Origin: an uncultured Roseobacter sp.
Lineage (GTDB): Bacteria > Pseudomonadota > Alphaproteobacteria > Rhodobacterales > Rhodobacteraceae
Reading direction: 5' to 3'
NCBI RefSeq assembly: GCF_947492555.1
Contig: NZ_CANLNE010000001.1
Coordinates: 310,001-374,000 of the forward strand
DNA length: 64,000 bases
Both the position numbers and the translations under genes were made by a program. This document shows positions 42,283 to 53,006 of this stretch, piece by piece. The notes under the pieces are model-generated. The model was given only the letters and a program-made list of their open reading frames with translations, was not told where the DNA came from and did no database searches. Within the stretch, counting starts at the first letter, position 1, and every line of letters starts with the position of its first letter.

Positions 42283-43914
42283 TCAGGTTTTCACATCCGG
42301 CTCGGTCCGTCCCAGATGGGCCTGCATGCCGGTGATCTCCACCACCGCATCGCGCACGGCGCGCAGCGCTACATCGGGGGTGAGGCCATGATCCGCCTCG
42401 GGCGCAGCATATTGCTCCAGATAGACCCGCAGGGTTGCGCCTTCAGTGCCCGTGCCCGAGAGCCGCAGAACCGCCCGCCCTTCACCCGCAAACCAGAGCC
42501 GCAGACCCTGATTGTGGCTGACTGATCCGTCTACCGGATCGTGATAGGAAAACTCATCGGCACCCGTCACCTCAAGACCGGCGATTGTGCTCCCGACCAG
42601 CGCGCCTAGCTGGTCGCGCACGCCCTGCATCAAGGCATTTGCCGCCTCTGTCGGCACGGCCTCGTAGTCGTGGCGCGAATAGTAGTTGCGCCCGTAGGTG
42701 GCCCAATGATCGGTCAGAATATCGGCAACCGACTGACCGCGTTCCGCCAGAATGTTCAGCCACAACAGCACCGCCCAGAGGCCATCCTTCTCGCGCACGT
42801 GATCAGAGCCCGTGCCCGCACTTTCCTCGCCGCAGAGCGTCACCTTGCCCGCGTCCAGCAGATTGCCAAAGAACTTCCAGCCCGTGGGGGTCTCGAAACA
42901 GGCAAGCCCCAGACGTTCGGCGACCTTGTCACTGGCCGCACTGGTCGGCATGGAACGCGCAACGCCCGCAAGCCCCTTGGCATATCCCGGCGCCAGCTGC
43001 GCGTTCGCGGCCAGCACGGCGAGACTGTCGGAGGGGGTCACGTAGACGCCGCGCCCCACGATCATGTTGCGATCACCATCGCCGTCCGAGGCCGCGCCGA
43101 AATCGGGTGCTGTGTCGGACATCATCTCATCCATCAACTCCTTGGCCCAGACCGGGTTTGGGTCAGGATGCCCACCGCCGAAATCCTCACTGGGCACGGC
43201 GTTGATGACGGTGCCCGCCGGGGCGCCCAAGACCCCTTCCAGAATGGAGGTGGCGTAGGGGCCGGTCACCGCATGCATGGCGTCAAAGCGCATCGTGAAA
43301 CCACCTGCAAAGAGCGCGCGGATTTTGTCAAAGTCAAAGAGCTTTGCCATCAGGGCGGCGTAATCGGTGACTGGGTCGACGATCTCGATCTGCATGTCGC
43401 CCACCGAAGACGTGCCGCAGATGGAGAGATCGACATCAGCCGTCTCCAGAATCCGGTAGCTGTCGATGGTCTGCGTCTGGTCAAACATCGCCTGCGTGAT
43501 GGCCTCCGGCGCGGGGCCGCCGTTGCTGACATTGTATTTGACGCCGAAATCCGCATCGATCCCGCCCGGATTGTGGCTGGCAGACAACACGAAGCCCCCA
43601 TCGGTTTGCCGCTGGCGGATCAGGTTGGACACCGCAGGCGTGGACAGCAGCCCGCCCTGCCCCACGATCACCCGCGCAGCACCATTTGCCGCCGCCATCT
43701 TCAGCATGATCTGGATTGCTTCGCGATTGAAGTACCGTCCGTCGCCGCCGATCACGAAGCTCTTGCCTACCGCGCCGCCAATGGCGTTAAACGTCGCCTG
43801 AATGAAACACTCCAGATATCCCGGTTCCATGAAGACGCGGGTTTTCTTGCGCAGACCGGAGGTGCCCGGTTTCTGTCCCTCGAACGGGCCGTTGGAAATG
43901 GTCTGAAGGGTCAT
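42283..43914 (-). CDS. pgm: Phosphoglucomutase (glucose-specific)
   Basis: Pgm interconverts glucose-1-phosphate and glucose-6-phosphate, linking glycogen to central metabolism. The 543-residue protein has the phosphoserine Ser113 in SASHNPGG, the metal loop DGDGDRNM and the sugar loop GEESAGTGSDH. Its N-terminus (ISNGPFEGQKPGTSGLRKK) is that of the alpha-D-glucose-specific type. It is 17 bases after malQ and is the last gene of the glycogen operon, with AAGGAA before the ATG. Confidence 0.96.
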   Translation of the reverse strand: MTLQTISNGPFEGQKPGTSGLRKKTRVFMEPGYLECFIQATFNAIGGAVGKSFVIGGDGRYFNREAIQIMLKMAAANGAARVIVGQGGLLSTPAVSNLIRQRQTDGGFVLSASHNPGGIDADFGVKYNVSNGGPAPEAITQAMFDQTQTIDSYRILETADVDLSICGTSSVGDMQIEIVDPVTDYAALMAKLFDFDKIRALFAGGFTMRFDAMHAVTGPYATSILEGVLGAPAGTVINAVPSEDFGGGHPDPNPVWAKELMDEMMSDTAPDFGAASDGDGDRNMIVGRGVYVTPSDSLAVLAANAQLAPGYAKGLAGVARSMPTSAASDKVAERLGLACFETPTGWKFFGNLLDAGKVTLCGEESAGTGSDHVREKDGLWAVLLWLNILAERGQSVADILTDHWATYGRNYYSRHDYEAVPTEAANALMQGVRDQLGALVGSTIAGLEVTGADEFSYHDPVDGSVSHNQGLRLWFAGEGRAVLRLSGTGTEGATLRVYLEQYAAPEADHGLTPDVALRAVRDAVVEITGMQAHLGRTEPDVKT

Positions 43915-43931
43915 GGAAATTCCTTTCGCGT

Positions 43932-45935
43932 CTATGTCTTGAACCCGCTGCGCGCGGCGTCTGCCATGATCCGCGCGGTCTTTTTCATCACACCCTGCGT
44001 GGCAATCTCATCGACGTCCACCGGGATTTTGCGCCGCCAGTTGGGGTGCGCGTCAATCGTACCCGGCAGGTTCTGCGCTTCCTCCACGTCCAGCACGTCA
44101 TCCAGTTGCACGGCGACCAGCGCCGCTGGTCCCTGGGCCAGATCGAGATGCACCTTGTCCCGCAGATCACTGGCATCTCTTTGTGCCAGCTGCGCGTCAG
44201 GCACGCCCAGCAGATCGGCCTTTTCGGCCTCACGCAGCTTTTGCGCCTTGTCCTTGCCATCACTATCGATCCAGTCAAGCCGGTGCCACCAGTCCATGTC
44301 CCGCCCGGTCCAGAACCCCCGGATCGTCGGCGTGTCATGGGTGCCGAAACAGGCCAGCGACTGGGGGCGCAACGCCTGCGCCTGCCGAAAACGACCCGCA
44401 TCGGTTTTTTCATATTGCAGCACGGTGTAGCCGTAAAACCCCTTTGCCGCCATGGTGTCGCGAAACCCGTCGGGGACCAGCCCGAGATCTTCGCCGACGA
44501 TCACCGCACCCGCGCGTTGCGCCTCGATCGCAATCAGCGCCATGAGCGATTGAAACGGCTGCCGGATGTATCCGCCCGGGCTGCCATCCTCGGGGATCCA
44601 ATAGCTGCGGTTGAGCCCAAGTGCATGGTCGATCCGCAGCACACCGCAGTGCCGCAGGACCTGTCGCAGCACCTGCCGCAGGGGCTGGTAGGTCCGGGCG
44701 GCGAGTTTAAGGGGCGCATAGGCCGCCAGCTGCCAGTTCTGTCCCGCCGGGCTGAGGTGATCCGGTGGCGCGCCCAGCGACACGCCCTGCGCCAGCGTAT
44801 CGGCGGCAGCCCAGGCTTCGGCTCCATCCAATCGCGCGCCAACGGCCAGATCGAGGTAAAGCCCCAGCGCCATGCCCCCTTCTTGCGCGCGCCTTTGAGC
44901 CTCCTGCAGTTGGTGATCGGCCACCCATTGCAGCCAGAGGTGAAAGCCGGTTTCCGACACCGACCCGCTGGCGCGCGCCGCCTCGGGCGTGCGCTTTTCT
45001 TCCGGCCAGTGCCGCCAGTCCTGCCCCAGATGGGCGCTCAGCTCTTCGAAAAGCGCAAAAACCTCCAGCGCCGCGCCACCCTCTTGGGTGAACCGCGCCA
45101 GCGCTTCCTTTTCCGCATCCGATGCGCTCTGTTGGAACTGATCAAAGGCTGTCCGCAAGGCGGTGCGATGGGTTTGAGAATGTGCTGCGTAGTCGATCAG
45201 AGGGCCGTCCTCGTTGGACGGCGGTGCGCCATCTAAGAGCCCCGGCAGGCGATCCAGCGCGATATGCGCCGTGTTCAGAAAGCCGCGGTGGCTCGGGGAA
45301 TAGGGGCTGATTGTGTCTTGCGCTGCCCATCCCAGCGCGTGCACCGGATTGATGCCCAGAAATCCGGCCCCTTGTGCGCTCAACCCCTCGGCCAGCTGCG
45401 CGAGGTCTTCGAAATCACCCAGTCCCGCGTTGCGCCGCGATTGCAGACCGTAAAGCGGTGCCACAACGCCCCAGCAACGCTCCTGCCTTGCCCTATCCTG
45501 CAACGACGGTGCGCGCCCCGGGGCGGAGATGACGGTGGTGGTCTGGCGGCGCTTACCTGACTGGATATGCAGGCAGTGGACGCCAGCCCGCAGCGGCGGC
45601 AGGGCTATTTCGCCATCTCCTTTTCCCCGGGCAACAGGACGCGTGGTCTCTTCCAACGTCAGATGCCAGTCCACCTCCCCCTCACACCGCAGCACGTTTG
45701 GGGTATCGCAAGTCACCACGATCTCCTGCGGGATCAGACGTTCCTCCTGCTCCGCCTGAAGCGCGGCGAGGGTGTCGCGCACAGCAGCCTCTGACCCGAC
45801 ATCAAGACCGTTTGCCCGCAGCAAGGCGCGTTGGGTATCCGGGCTGGTCGGGCGCGTGACGCCTTCCAGATCGAGAAATCGGTCGAATACGCCGCAAAAG
45901 CTGGCGAGCGCCGCAAGGCTCCGATCCGCAGTCAT
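43932..45935 (-). CDS. malQ: 4-alpha-glucanotransferase (amylomaltase)
   Basis: MalQ (GH77) rearranges maltodextrins and frees glucose. The 667-residue protein has the catalytic segments VLRIDHALGLNRSYWIPED (nucleophile Asp), IVGEDLGLVPDGF (acid/base Glu) and FGTHDTPTIRGFW. I start it at the ATG 45935, which overlaps the glgX stop by four bases; a frame reading from 46058 lies inside glgX. It would process short glucans released during glycogen turnover. Length is typical. Confidence 0.95.
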   Translation of the reverse strand: MTADRSLAALASFCGVFDRFLDLEGVTRPTSPDTQRALLRANGLDVGSEAAVRDTLAALQAEQEERLIPQEIVVTCDTPNVLRCEGEVDWHLTLEETTRPVARGKGDGEIALPPLRAGVHCLHIQSGKRRQTTTVISAPGRAPSLQDRARQERCWGVVAPLYGLQSRRNAGLGDFEDLAQLAEGLSAQGAGFLGINPVHALGWAAQDTISPYSPSHRGFLNTAHIALDRLPGLLDGAPPSNEDGPLIDYAAHSQTHRTALRTAFDQFQQSASDAEKEALARFTQEGGAALEVFALFEELSAHLGQDWRHWPEEKRTPEAARASGSVSETGFHLWLQWVADHQLQEAQRRAQEGGMALGLYLDLAVGARLDGAEAWAAADTLAQGVSLGAPPDHLSPAGQNWQLAAYAPLKLAARTYQPLRQVLRQVLRHCGVLRIDHALGLNRSYWIPEDGSPGGYIRQPFQSLMALIAIEAQRAGAVIVGEDLGLVPDGFRDTMAAKGFYGYTVLQYEKTDAGRFRQAQALRPQSLACFGTHDTPTIRGFWTGRDMDWWHRLDWIDSDGKDKAQKLREAEKADLLGVPDAQLAQRDASDLRDKVHLDLAQGPAALVAVQLDDVLDVEEAQNLPGTIDAHPNWRRKIPVDVDEIATQGVMKKTARIMADAARSGFKT

Positions 45936-48028
45936 AGGGGGGCGTCTTCCGGCACCAGAACCAGGGCCACAACCGACGGCCCCGCGACCGCGATCCGATC
46001 TTCGGTGACCGCCGCGCCCGCTACAACGTGCCCGGCGCTGTCGATGCCATGACGCCACTGGCGACCGGCGGGCGGTTCCGGGACCGACACATCCGCAGAC
46101 GTCTCCGCGCGGTTGAAGACCACAAAGACGGTGTCATCATGCGCCACCTGCGTGGCCGCTTCGGCGGAGCAGCGGAAGGTGACGCAGAGGCTCGACAGCC
46201 CCGGGTCACGCCAGTTCAGCGGATGGCCGTCGAAATCGGACCAGACCACATCCGGCAGCCCATCGGCAGGGCGCTGCGCGGCGTGCAGAAACCGCGACTG
46301 ACGCAGCGCGGGGTGCCGTTTGCGAAAGGCCGACAGCTCGGCCACGAAATCGATCATGTCCCGGTCCGCGGCGGCCCAGTCAAGCCAGGCGGTTTCGTTG
46401 TCCTGACAATAGGCGTTGTTGTTGCCACCCTGCGAATTGCCGAATTCATCGCCTGCCAGCAACATCGGCGTGCCCTGCGAAAGGAAGAGCGTGGCCAGCA
46501 TGTTGCGCTGGCGCTGCTGGCGTCGGGCCTCAATGGCCGGATCGGCGCTCGGCCCTTCCACGCCGCAATTGTCGGAATAGTTCGCGTTATGCCCGTCCTG
46601 ATTGTCTTCGAGATTGGCGTCGTTGTGGCGCTGGTTGTAGCTGGTGACATCCGCCAGCGTGAACCCGTCGTGCGCGGCCAGAAAGTTGACCGACGACCAG
46701 GCCCGGCGTCCGCCCCGGTCAAACTCACCGGCCGAGCCCAGAAGCCGTGCGCCCAGTTCCTGGGCACTGTGGGTGTCGCCCTTCCAGAACCGGCGGACCG
46801 TATCGCGGTAGGCGTCGTTCCATTCCCCGAACTTGGGCGGGAACTGGCCCAGCCTGTAGCCACCCGGCCCGATATCCCAGGGCTCGGCGATCATCTTGAC
46901 CCCCGCCAGCGTCGGATCCTGACGCAGCGCATCCAGAAACCCACCGTGCGGGTCGAACCCGTGATCTTCCCGTGCAAGGGTCGTGGCCAGATCAAAGCGG
47001 AACCCGTCGACGCCCATGCACTCCACCCAGAACCTCAGAGAATCCATGACCATGCGCAACACATACGGGTTGGAGAGGTTGACGGTGTTCCCGGTGCCGG
47101 TGTCGTTCACGTAATACCGCGGCTGGCCACTGAGCAACCGGTAGTAGGATGCGTTGTCGAGACCGCGGAACGACAAGGTGGGGCCGCGGTGATCCCCTTC
47201 AGCTGTGTGGTTGTAGACCACGTCGAGCAGCACCTCGATCCCCGCGTCGTGAAAGCGGCGCACCATGGTGCGAAAGCCCGCCAGCCCCTGCGGCCCGAAA
47301 TACCGAGGTTCGGGCGCAAAGAAGCCGACCGTGTTGTACCCCCAGTAGTTGACCAGACCTTTCTCCAGCAGGAAGGCGTCGTTCAGAAAGGCATGTACCG
47401 GCAAAAGCTCGATCGCGGTGATGCCCAGTTTGTGCAGATGCTCAATCACCGCGTCCGAGGCCAGCCCCTCGTAGCTGCCACGCAGGGCGTCGGCCACCTG
47501 CGGGTGCTGTTGCGTCGCGCCTTTGACATGGGTTTCATAGATCAGCGTTTCATCCCACGCCCGGCGCAGGGGATGGGTGATGGGCGCAAAGGTGGAGGGA
47601 TCGGATACCACGGATTTCGCCACGAAGGGTGCGGAATCCCGTTGATCAAAGGACAGATCGCCGGTCGGGGCGGCCCCGTCGTATCCCAGCGTCGCGGAAT
47701 CGTTGACCCATTGCCCTGCCAACTGCCTGGTATAGGGGTCGAGCAGGAGTTTATGCGGATTGAACCTGTGTCCCTGATCCGGCGCATAGGCGCCATGTGC
47801 CCGGTATCCATACACCGCGCCGGGCTTCAGCCCCGCCACGTGCCCGTGCCAGATATCGCCCGTGCGCTCCGGCAGGGACAGGCGCGAGACCTCGCGCTGG
47901 CCCGCCGGGTCAAACAGGCAAAGCTCCATTTTCTGGGCGTGGGCCGAAAACACGGCGAAGTTGACGCCTTCGTCGTCGAAATGCGCGCCCATGCGCGTCG
48001 GGCTGCCCGCGGTGATGTCATGGTCCAT
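45932..48028 (-). CDS. glgX: Glycogen debranching enzyme GlgX
   Basis: GlgX (GH13) cuts alpha-1,6 branches of limit dextrins trimmed by phosphorylase. The protein is about 698 residues with an N-terminal CBM48 (residues 10-100) and the GH13 regions DGFRFDLATTLARE (nucleophile), MIAEPWDIGPGGY (acid/base) and FLAAHDGFTLADV. An in-frame TTG at 48037 would overlap glgA, but AGGA abuts it; from the ATG at 48028 the same AGGA is nine bases away, so I prefer the ATG. It overlaps malQ by four bases. Confidence 0.95.
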   Translation of the reverse strand: MDHDITAGSPTRMGAHFDDEGVNFAVFSAHAQKMELCLFDPAGQREVSRLSLPERTGDIWHGHVAGLKPGAVYGYRAHGAYAPDQGHRFNPHKLLLDPYTRQLAGQWVNDSATLGYDGAAPTGDLSFDQRDSAPFVAKSVVSDPSTFAPITHPLRRAWDETLIYETHVKGATQQHPQVADALRGSYEGLASDAVIEHLHKLGITAIELLPVHAFLNDAFLLEKGLVNYWGYNTVGFFAPEPRYFGPQGLAGFRTMVRRFHDAGIEVLLDVVYNHTAEGDHRGPTLSFRGLDNASYYRLLSGQPRYYVNDTGTGNTVNLSNPYVLRMVMDSLRFWVECMGVDGFRFDLATTLAREDHGFDPHGGFLDALRQDPTLAGVKMIAEPWDIGPGGYRLGQFPPKFGEWNDAYRDTVRRFWKGDTHSAQELGARLLGSAGEFDRGGRRAWSSVNFLAAHDGFTLADVTSYNQRHNDANLEDNQDGHNANYSDNCGVEGPSADPAIEARRQQRQRNMLATLFLSQGTPMLLAGDEFGNSQGGNNNAYCQDNETAWLDWAAADRDMIDFVAELSAFRKRHPALRQSRFLHAAQRPADGLPDVVWSDFDGHPLNWRDPGLSSLCVTFRCSAEAATQVAHDDTVFVVFNRAETSADVSVPEPPAGRQWRHGIDSAGHVVAGAAVTEDRIAVAGPSVVALVLVPEDAPL

Positions 48029-48033
48029 GGCGG

Positions 48034-49488
48034 TCAATCCTGCAGCGTGCGTGCATCCAGCAACGATGCATAGATGTCCTTATACGCCTGCGCCGAGACA
48101 TCCCACCCCACCGGGTGGCGCATCGCGCGGCGCATCATCGCGGCCCATTCAGACGGCTGGTCAAAGAGATCGCAGGTCCGCAGGATCGCCTGCTCCAGCG
48201 CCGGGGCCGTGACCGGCGCGAATTGCACACCGGTGGCGCATTTGGCACTGCGCGCGGCCTCATTGGCGTCGATGACCGTATCGGCCAGCCCGCCGGTGCG
48301 CGCCACGACCGGCAGCGTGCCGTAGCGCAGCCCGTAAAGCTGGGTCAGACCGCAGGGCTCGAACCGCGAGGGGATCAGGATCGCGTCGCTGCCGCCCTGC
48401 ATCAGATGCGACAGCGGTTCGTCATAGCCAATGATCACGCCCACCGCGCCGGGGTGGTTCCGGGCGGCGGCCATGAACCCGGCCTCGAGGTCTTTCTCTC
48501 CGCTGCCCAGCACAGCGAGTTTCGCCCCGCGAGCCACCAGCATCGGCAGGGCCTCCAGCAACAGATCGAGCCCTTTTTGCGTGGTCAGGCGGCTGATCAC
48601 ACAAAAGAGCGGGCCGCTCCCCTCGCTCTCCAGATCGAACCGCTTTAGCACCTCGGCGCGATTGCTTGCCTTCTTCTTCAAGCTTCTCACAGAGTACGGG
48701 GCCACCAGCGCGGCATCCGTCTCGGGGTTCCACGCGTCCAGATCGATACCGTTGAGAATGCCGGTCAGATCCGCGTTTCTCGCCCGGAGCAGCCCTTCCA
48801 GCCCCATGCCGAATTCCGGCTGCATGAGTTCGCGCGCATAGGTGGGGCTGACGGTGGTGATCTTGTCGGCAAAAGCGAGGCCTGCCTTCAGAAAGCCGAT
48901 ACGTCCAAAATACTCCATCCCCTCCGGTGTGTAATGCGCTGAGGAAAGGCCAAGCGAGGTCATGAGCGAGGGATCGAAAAGCCCCTGAAACGCGATGTTG
49001 TGAATTGTCAGAACCGTGGGCGGCACGGGGCCGTCCTTCTGCCGAAGATAGGCGGGCACCAGCCCGGCCTGCCAGTCATGGGCGTGCACCACGTCAGGAC
49101 GCCACCCCGTGAGACCACCTGCCGCGACCTCGGCAGCCACGAAAGACAGGGCGCCGAAACGCTGCGCATTGTCAGGCCAGTCCTGCCCATCCGCTCCCAG
49201 ATAGATATTGCCCGGACGGTCAAAAAGATGCGGCGCGTCGAGCAGCAGCAGATCAAGCCCCTCTGCCTGGCACGACAGCAGGCGCACGGGTCCGCCGTGA
49301 AGGTCATCCGAGGCCCAGACCTCTTTTCCATTTGCTGACAGGGCCTGCAACGCGGGATAGACCGGCAGCATCACCCGGGCATCGGCCCCAAGGGGGGCCA
49401 ACGCCTTGGGCACCGCGCCAATCACATCCGCCAGCCCGCCGGTCTTCACGAAGGGCGCGCATTCCGAGGCAACAAAGAGAATTTTCAC
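48034..49488 (-). CDS. glgA: Glycogen synthase GlgA
   Basis: GlgA (GT5) adds glucose from ADP-glucose to the growing alpha-1,4 chain. The 484-residue protein has the ADP-glucose motif KTGGLADV beginning at Lys15 and the C-terminal active-site run SRFEPCGLTQLYGLRYG. The start codon is GTG, one base after the glgC stop, so the two are translated together. Length is normal for bacterial GlgA. Confidence 0.97.
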   Translation of the reverse strand: MKILFVASECAPFVKTGGLADVIGAVPKALAPLGADARVMLPVYPALQALSANGKEVWASDDLHGGPVRLLSCQAEGLDLLLLDAPHLFDRPGNIYLGADGQDWPDNAQRFGALSFVAAEVAAGGLTGWRPDVVHAHDWQAGLVPAYLRQKDGPVPPTVLTIHNIAFQGLFDPSLMTSLGLSSAHYTPEGMEYFGRIGFLKAGLAFADKITTVSPTYARELMQPEFGMGLEGLLRARNADLTGILNGIDLDAWNPETDAALVAPYSVRSLKKKASNRAEVLKRFDLESEGSGPLFCVISRLTTQKGLDLLLEALPMLVARGAKLAVLGSGEKDLEAGFMAAARNHPGAVGVIIGYDEPLSHLMQGGSDAILIPSRFEPCGLTQLYGLRYGTLPVVARTGGLADTVIDANEAARSAKCATGVQFAPVTAPALEQAILRTCDLFDQPSEWAAMMRRAMRHPVGWDVSAQAYKDIYASLLDARTLQD

Positions 49489-49489
49489 G

Positions 49490-50749
49490 TCAGAGGTCCA
49501 GTTTGTCGATCATCGGTTGCGTGATGAGGCAGGTGCCGTTTGCCGTGCGCCGGAACCGTCTGGCGTCCTCTTCCGCATCCTCTCCCACAACGAGGCCTTG
49601 CGGGATCACGACCCCCCTGTCAATCACCACATTGCGAAGCTGGGCGTTCCGGTTAATCTCCACGTACGGCAAGGCCACGACACCATCCAGTTGCGAAAAC
49701 GAATGGGTGCGCACACCAGTGAAAAGCAGGCATTGGTCCAGCCGCGACCCCGAAATGATGCAGCCCCCAGACACCATGGAGGAGACCGCGTGGCCGCGCC
49801 GCCCTTCCTCGTTATGGATGAACTTGGCAGGCGCCGTCAGCTCGGAATAGGTCCAGATCGGCCATTCGTTGTCATAAAGGTCAAGTTCGGGTTTGAAGTC
49901 GGTCAGGTCGATGTTGGCCTGCCAGAAAGCATCGACCGTCCCCACATCGCGCCAATAGGCTTTCTCCTCGATCCCGGAGCGCACACAGGACCGGCTGAAC
50001 GGATGCGCGATGGCCTTGCCCTCCCGAACGATCCGCGGGATGACATCGCCGCCGAAATCGTGATTGTACCCTTCGCTGCCTGCGCATTCATCCAACAGCT
50101 TGAACAGGTAATCCGTCTCGAACACATAGATGCCCATGCTGGCCAATGCGTGATCCGGGTGGCCCGGCATCGGCGGGGGATCCGCGGGCTTTTCAACAAA
50201 ATCAAGGATGCGGTCTTCGGTATCGACTTTCATCACCCCGAAACCGGTGGCTTCCATGCGCGGCACCTCGATGCAGCCCACGGTCACATCCGCGCCGCTT
50301 TCCACGTGGTGACGGATCATCATCGCGTAATCCTGCTTGTAAATGTGGTCGCCTGCGAGGATCACGATGTATTTGGGCCCGTAGCCCTGAATGATATCCC
50401 TGTTCTGGGCGACCGCGTCGGCCGTGCCCTTGTACCAGTTCTCGTTATCGAGCTGTTGCGAAGCGGGCAGGATATCGAGGCTCTCGTTGCGCTCCGCGCG
50501 AAAAAAGCTCCAGCCGCGTTGCAGATGCCGGATCAGCGAATGCGCCTTGTACTGCGTAGCCACGCCGATGCGCCTGATCCCGGAGTTCACCGCATTGGAG
50601 AGCGGAAAATCGATGATCCGGCTTTTCCCGCCGAAATACATCGCGGGTTTGGCGCGCCTGTCGGTCAACTCGTACAGCCTGCTGCCCCGGCCCCCGGCCA
50701 GAACAAAGGCCATCGTTTGCTGTGCAAGCCTTTGCGTTTCTCGGTCCAT
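49490..50749 (-). CDS. glgC: Glucose-1-phosphate adenylyltransferase GlgC
   Basis: GlgC makes ADP-glucose and is the regulated step of bacterial glycogen synthesis. The 419-residue protein has the pyrophosphorylase motif [28 protein letters not shown], the substrate segment FVEKPADPP and a C-terminal left-handed beta-helix domain. I chose the ATG at 50749 because GGAGG stands seven bases before it; another ATG five codons earlier lies on that ribosome site. It is between glgB and glgA, the usual order. Alphaproteobacterial GlgC enzymes are commonly activated by fructose-6-phosphate and pyruvate, which would suit an Entner-Doudoroff organism. Confidence 0.96.
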   Translation of the reverse strand: MDRETQRLAQQTMAFVLAGGRGSRLYELTDRRAKPAMYFGGKSRIIDFPLSNAVNSGIRRIGVATQYKAHSLIRHLQRGWSFFRAERNESLDILPASQQLDNENWYKGTADAVAQNRDIIQGYGPKYIVILAGDHIYKQDYAMMIRHHVESGADVTVGCIEVPRMEATGFGVMKVDTEDRILDFVEKPADPPPMPGHPDHALASMGIYVFETDYLFKLLDECAGSEGYNHDFGGDVIPRIVREGKAIAHPFSRSCVRSGIEEKAYWRDVGTVDAFWQANIDLTDFKPELDLYDNEWPIWTYSELTAPAKFIHNEEGRRGHAVSSMVSGGCIISGSRLDQCLLFTGVRTHSFSQLDGVVALPYVEINRNAQLRNVVIDRGVVIPQGLVVGEDAEEDARRFRRTANGTCLITQPMIDKLDL

Positions 50750-50795
50750 TGATTGTCCTCCCATTTTTGTCTTTTGCGCCCCTTTTCCCGGGGCG

Positions 50796-52994
50796 TCAGC
50801 CGTGCTCCACTTCGAAGAAGAGGGTCGTCAGCGGTGGTAGCGTGATCCGGATCGACTGCGCCCTCCCCGACGCAGCAACCTCCTCGCTCCGGACGCCGCC
50901 CATGTTGCCACGGCCATCGCCGCCGTAGAATTCCGAGTTCGTGTTCAAACGCTCGACCCAGTGACCTTGTTCCGGCACACCGATGCGGCGCTCTGGCCGC
51001 TCGACCGGCGTGAAGTTGGAGACCACTAGCATCGACGGCGTATCGCCCGACCCATGGCGCACCCAGGCAAAGATGGATTCGTCACCGCTGTTTTCTTCGA
51101 TCCACTCGAACCCTTCGGGCTTTGCATCCAGCGTGTGAAGCGCGGGATGCGCGCGGTAAAGCGCGTTGAGATCCCGTACCAGCGTTTGCATACCCCGGTG
51201 CAGATCGACGTCCAGCAGGTGCCAGTCAAGGCTGCTGTCATGGTTCCATTCCGCCCCTTGGGCAAACTCGCTGCCCATGAAGATCAGCTTCTTGCCCGGA
51301 TGACCCCACATGAACCCGTAATAGGCCCGCAGATTGGCGAATTTCTCCGGGCCCTCGCCCGGCATCTTGTCCAGCATCGAGCCTTTGCCATGCACCACCT
51401 CGTCATGGCTGAGCGGCAGGATGAAGTTCTCTGAAAAAGCGTAGTGCAACCCAAAGGTCATCTTGGAATGATGGAATTTCCGGTGCACCGGATCCTCGGC
51501 CATGTAGCTGAGCGTGTCATTCATCCAGCCCATGTTCCATTTGAAGCCGAACCCCAGACCGCCCGCATCCACCGGCGCGCTCACACCGGGAAAGGCGGTC
51601 GATTCCTCGGCCACCGTCATGATGCCTTCGACCTCGCCGTAGGTGGTCGTGTTCATGTTCTGAAGAAAGGCAATCGCTTCAAGGTTCTCGCGTCCGCCGT
51701 CCTTGTTGGGGATCCACTCGCCGTCCTTTCGGCTGTAGTCGCGGTAGAGCATGGAGGCCACGGCATCGACCCGCAGCCCGTCCACGTGATGTTCCTGCAA
51801 CCAGTAAAGCGCGTTGGCGATCAGGTAGTTGGAGACCTCGGCACGCCCATAGTTGAACACCATCGTGTTCCAGTCGGGGTGAAACCCTTCCTTGGGATCG
51901 GCGTGTTCGTAAAGCGCTGTGCCGTCGAATTTGGCCAGCCCGTGCGGATCTTCGGGGAAGTGCCCCGGCACCCAATCCAGGATCACGCCAATCTCTGCCG
52001 CGTGGCAGGCCGAGATCAGGGCGCGGAACTCATCCGGGGTGCCGTGGCGGATCGTAGGGGCAAAAAGACCAACCGGCTGGTAGCCCCAGGACCCGTCAAA
52101 GGGAAATTCCGAGATCGGCATCAGTTCGATATGGGTAAAGCCCAGATCCTTGACGTAAGACACCAGCTGTTCGGCGTGTTCCAGATAGCTGAGCGGACGG
52201 TTGCCGTCCTCCGGCACGCGTCGCCAGGAGCCCAGATGCACCTCGTAGACGGAAATCGGCTGGTCAAAGCGCTGTGTCGCGCCGCGCTTGGTCATCCAGG
52301 CCGCATCCGGCCAGTCATACCCGTCGATCCGGCGCACCACAGAGCCGGTGCGCGGGGCATGTTCCGAGCCAAAGCCCACCGGGTCCGCCTTTTGCGGCAG
52401 GAGGTGGTGATTGCTGTCCAGCACCTCGAACTTGTAGACAGCCCCCTCGCCGACGCCGGGGATGAAAGTCTCCCAAACCCCGGTGGCACCCCGGCGGCGC
52501 AGCAGGTGCCGCCGCCCGTCCCAGGTGTTGAAATCCCCCACAACCGAGACCCGCGCGGCGTTCGGCGCCCAGACGGCAAAATGCGTGCCCGCGGCCCCCT
52601 CGTGGGTCATCACATGCGCGCCCAACGCATGCCAGAGCTGCCGATGCGTGCCTTCGCCGATGAGGTATTCGTCCCATTCCCCCATCACCGGTCCGAACCG
52701 GTAGGGGTCATCGGCGATCCACTGGTGACCATCGCGCGTCACGCTGAGATGGTAGGTGAACCGGTTCTTGCGCCGGGGAGCCGCGCCCTCAAACAGCCCC
52801 TGTGCGCCGTCTACGGGCAGGAGCGTGGTGATCCTGCGTCCTGTCTTCGGATCAATCGCCTCGATGCTCTGTGCGCCTGGTACGAAGGCGCGCACCACCC
52901 ATTTGCCCGCAACCTGATGCAGTCCCAAGACGGAAAACGGATCCCCGTGGCGGCCTGCAACGATGTCTTCTGCGTCCTGCGGTGTCAGAGCCAA
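50796..52994 (-). CDS. glgB: 1,4-alpha-glucan branching enzyme GlgB
   Basis: GlgB (GH13) makes the alpha-1,6 branches of glycogen. The 732-residue protein has N-terminal CBM48-type domains (about 15-225), then the catalytic barrel with Asp410 ([11 protein letters not shown]), Glu463 (MTVAEEST) and Asp531 (LSHDEVVHG), matching E. coli Asp405, Glu458 and Asp526. The start codon is TTG with AAAGGAAA upstream; no better ATG is available without losing the N-terminus. It starts 12 bases after glgP. Confidence 0.97.
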   Translation of the reverse strand: MALTPQDAEDIVAGRHGDPFSVLGLHQVAGKWVVRAFVPGAQSIEAIDPKTGRRITTLLPVDGAQGLFEGAAPRRKNRFTYHLSVTRDGHQWIADDPYRFGPVMGEWDEYLIGEGTHRQLWHALGAHVMTHEGAAGTHFAVWAPNAARVSVVGDFNTWDGRRHLLRRRGATGVWETFIPGVGEGAVYKFEVLDSNHHLLPQKADPVGFGSEHAPRTGSVVRRIDGYDWPDAAWMTKRGATQRFDQPISVYEVHLGSWRRVPEDGNRPLSYLEHAEQLVSYVKDLGFTHIELMPISEFPFDGSWGYQPVGLFAPTIRHGTPDEFRALISACHAAEIGVILDWVPGHFPEDPHGLAKFDGTALYEHADPKEGFHPDWNTMVFNYGRAEVSNYLIANALYWLQEHHVDGLRVDAVASMLYRDYSRKDGEWIPNKDGGRENLEAIAFLQNMNTTTYGEVEGIMTVAEESTAFPGVSAPVDAGGLGFGFKWNMGWMNDTLSYMAEDPVHRKFHHSKMTFGLHYAFSENFILPLSHDEVVHGKGSMLDKMPGEGPEKFANLRAYYGFMWGHPGKKLIFMGSEFAQGAEWNHDSSLDWHLLDVDLHRGMQTLVRDLNALYRAHPALHTLDAKPEGFEWIEENSGDESIFAWVRHGSGDTPSMLVVSNFTPVERPERRIGVPEQGHWVERLNTNSEFYGGDGRGNMGGVRSEEVAASGRAQSIRITLPPLTTLFFEVEHG

Positions 52995-53006
52995 ACGATT
53001 TCCTTT

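Noticed and set aside
46028-48073. Long plus-strand open frame of 681 codons opposite glgX.
   Set aside because: It mirrors the codon structure of glgX in a GC-rich genome, has no recognisable domain and no ribosome site; glgX is certain.
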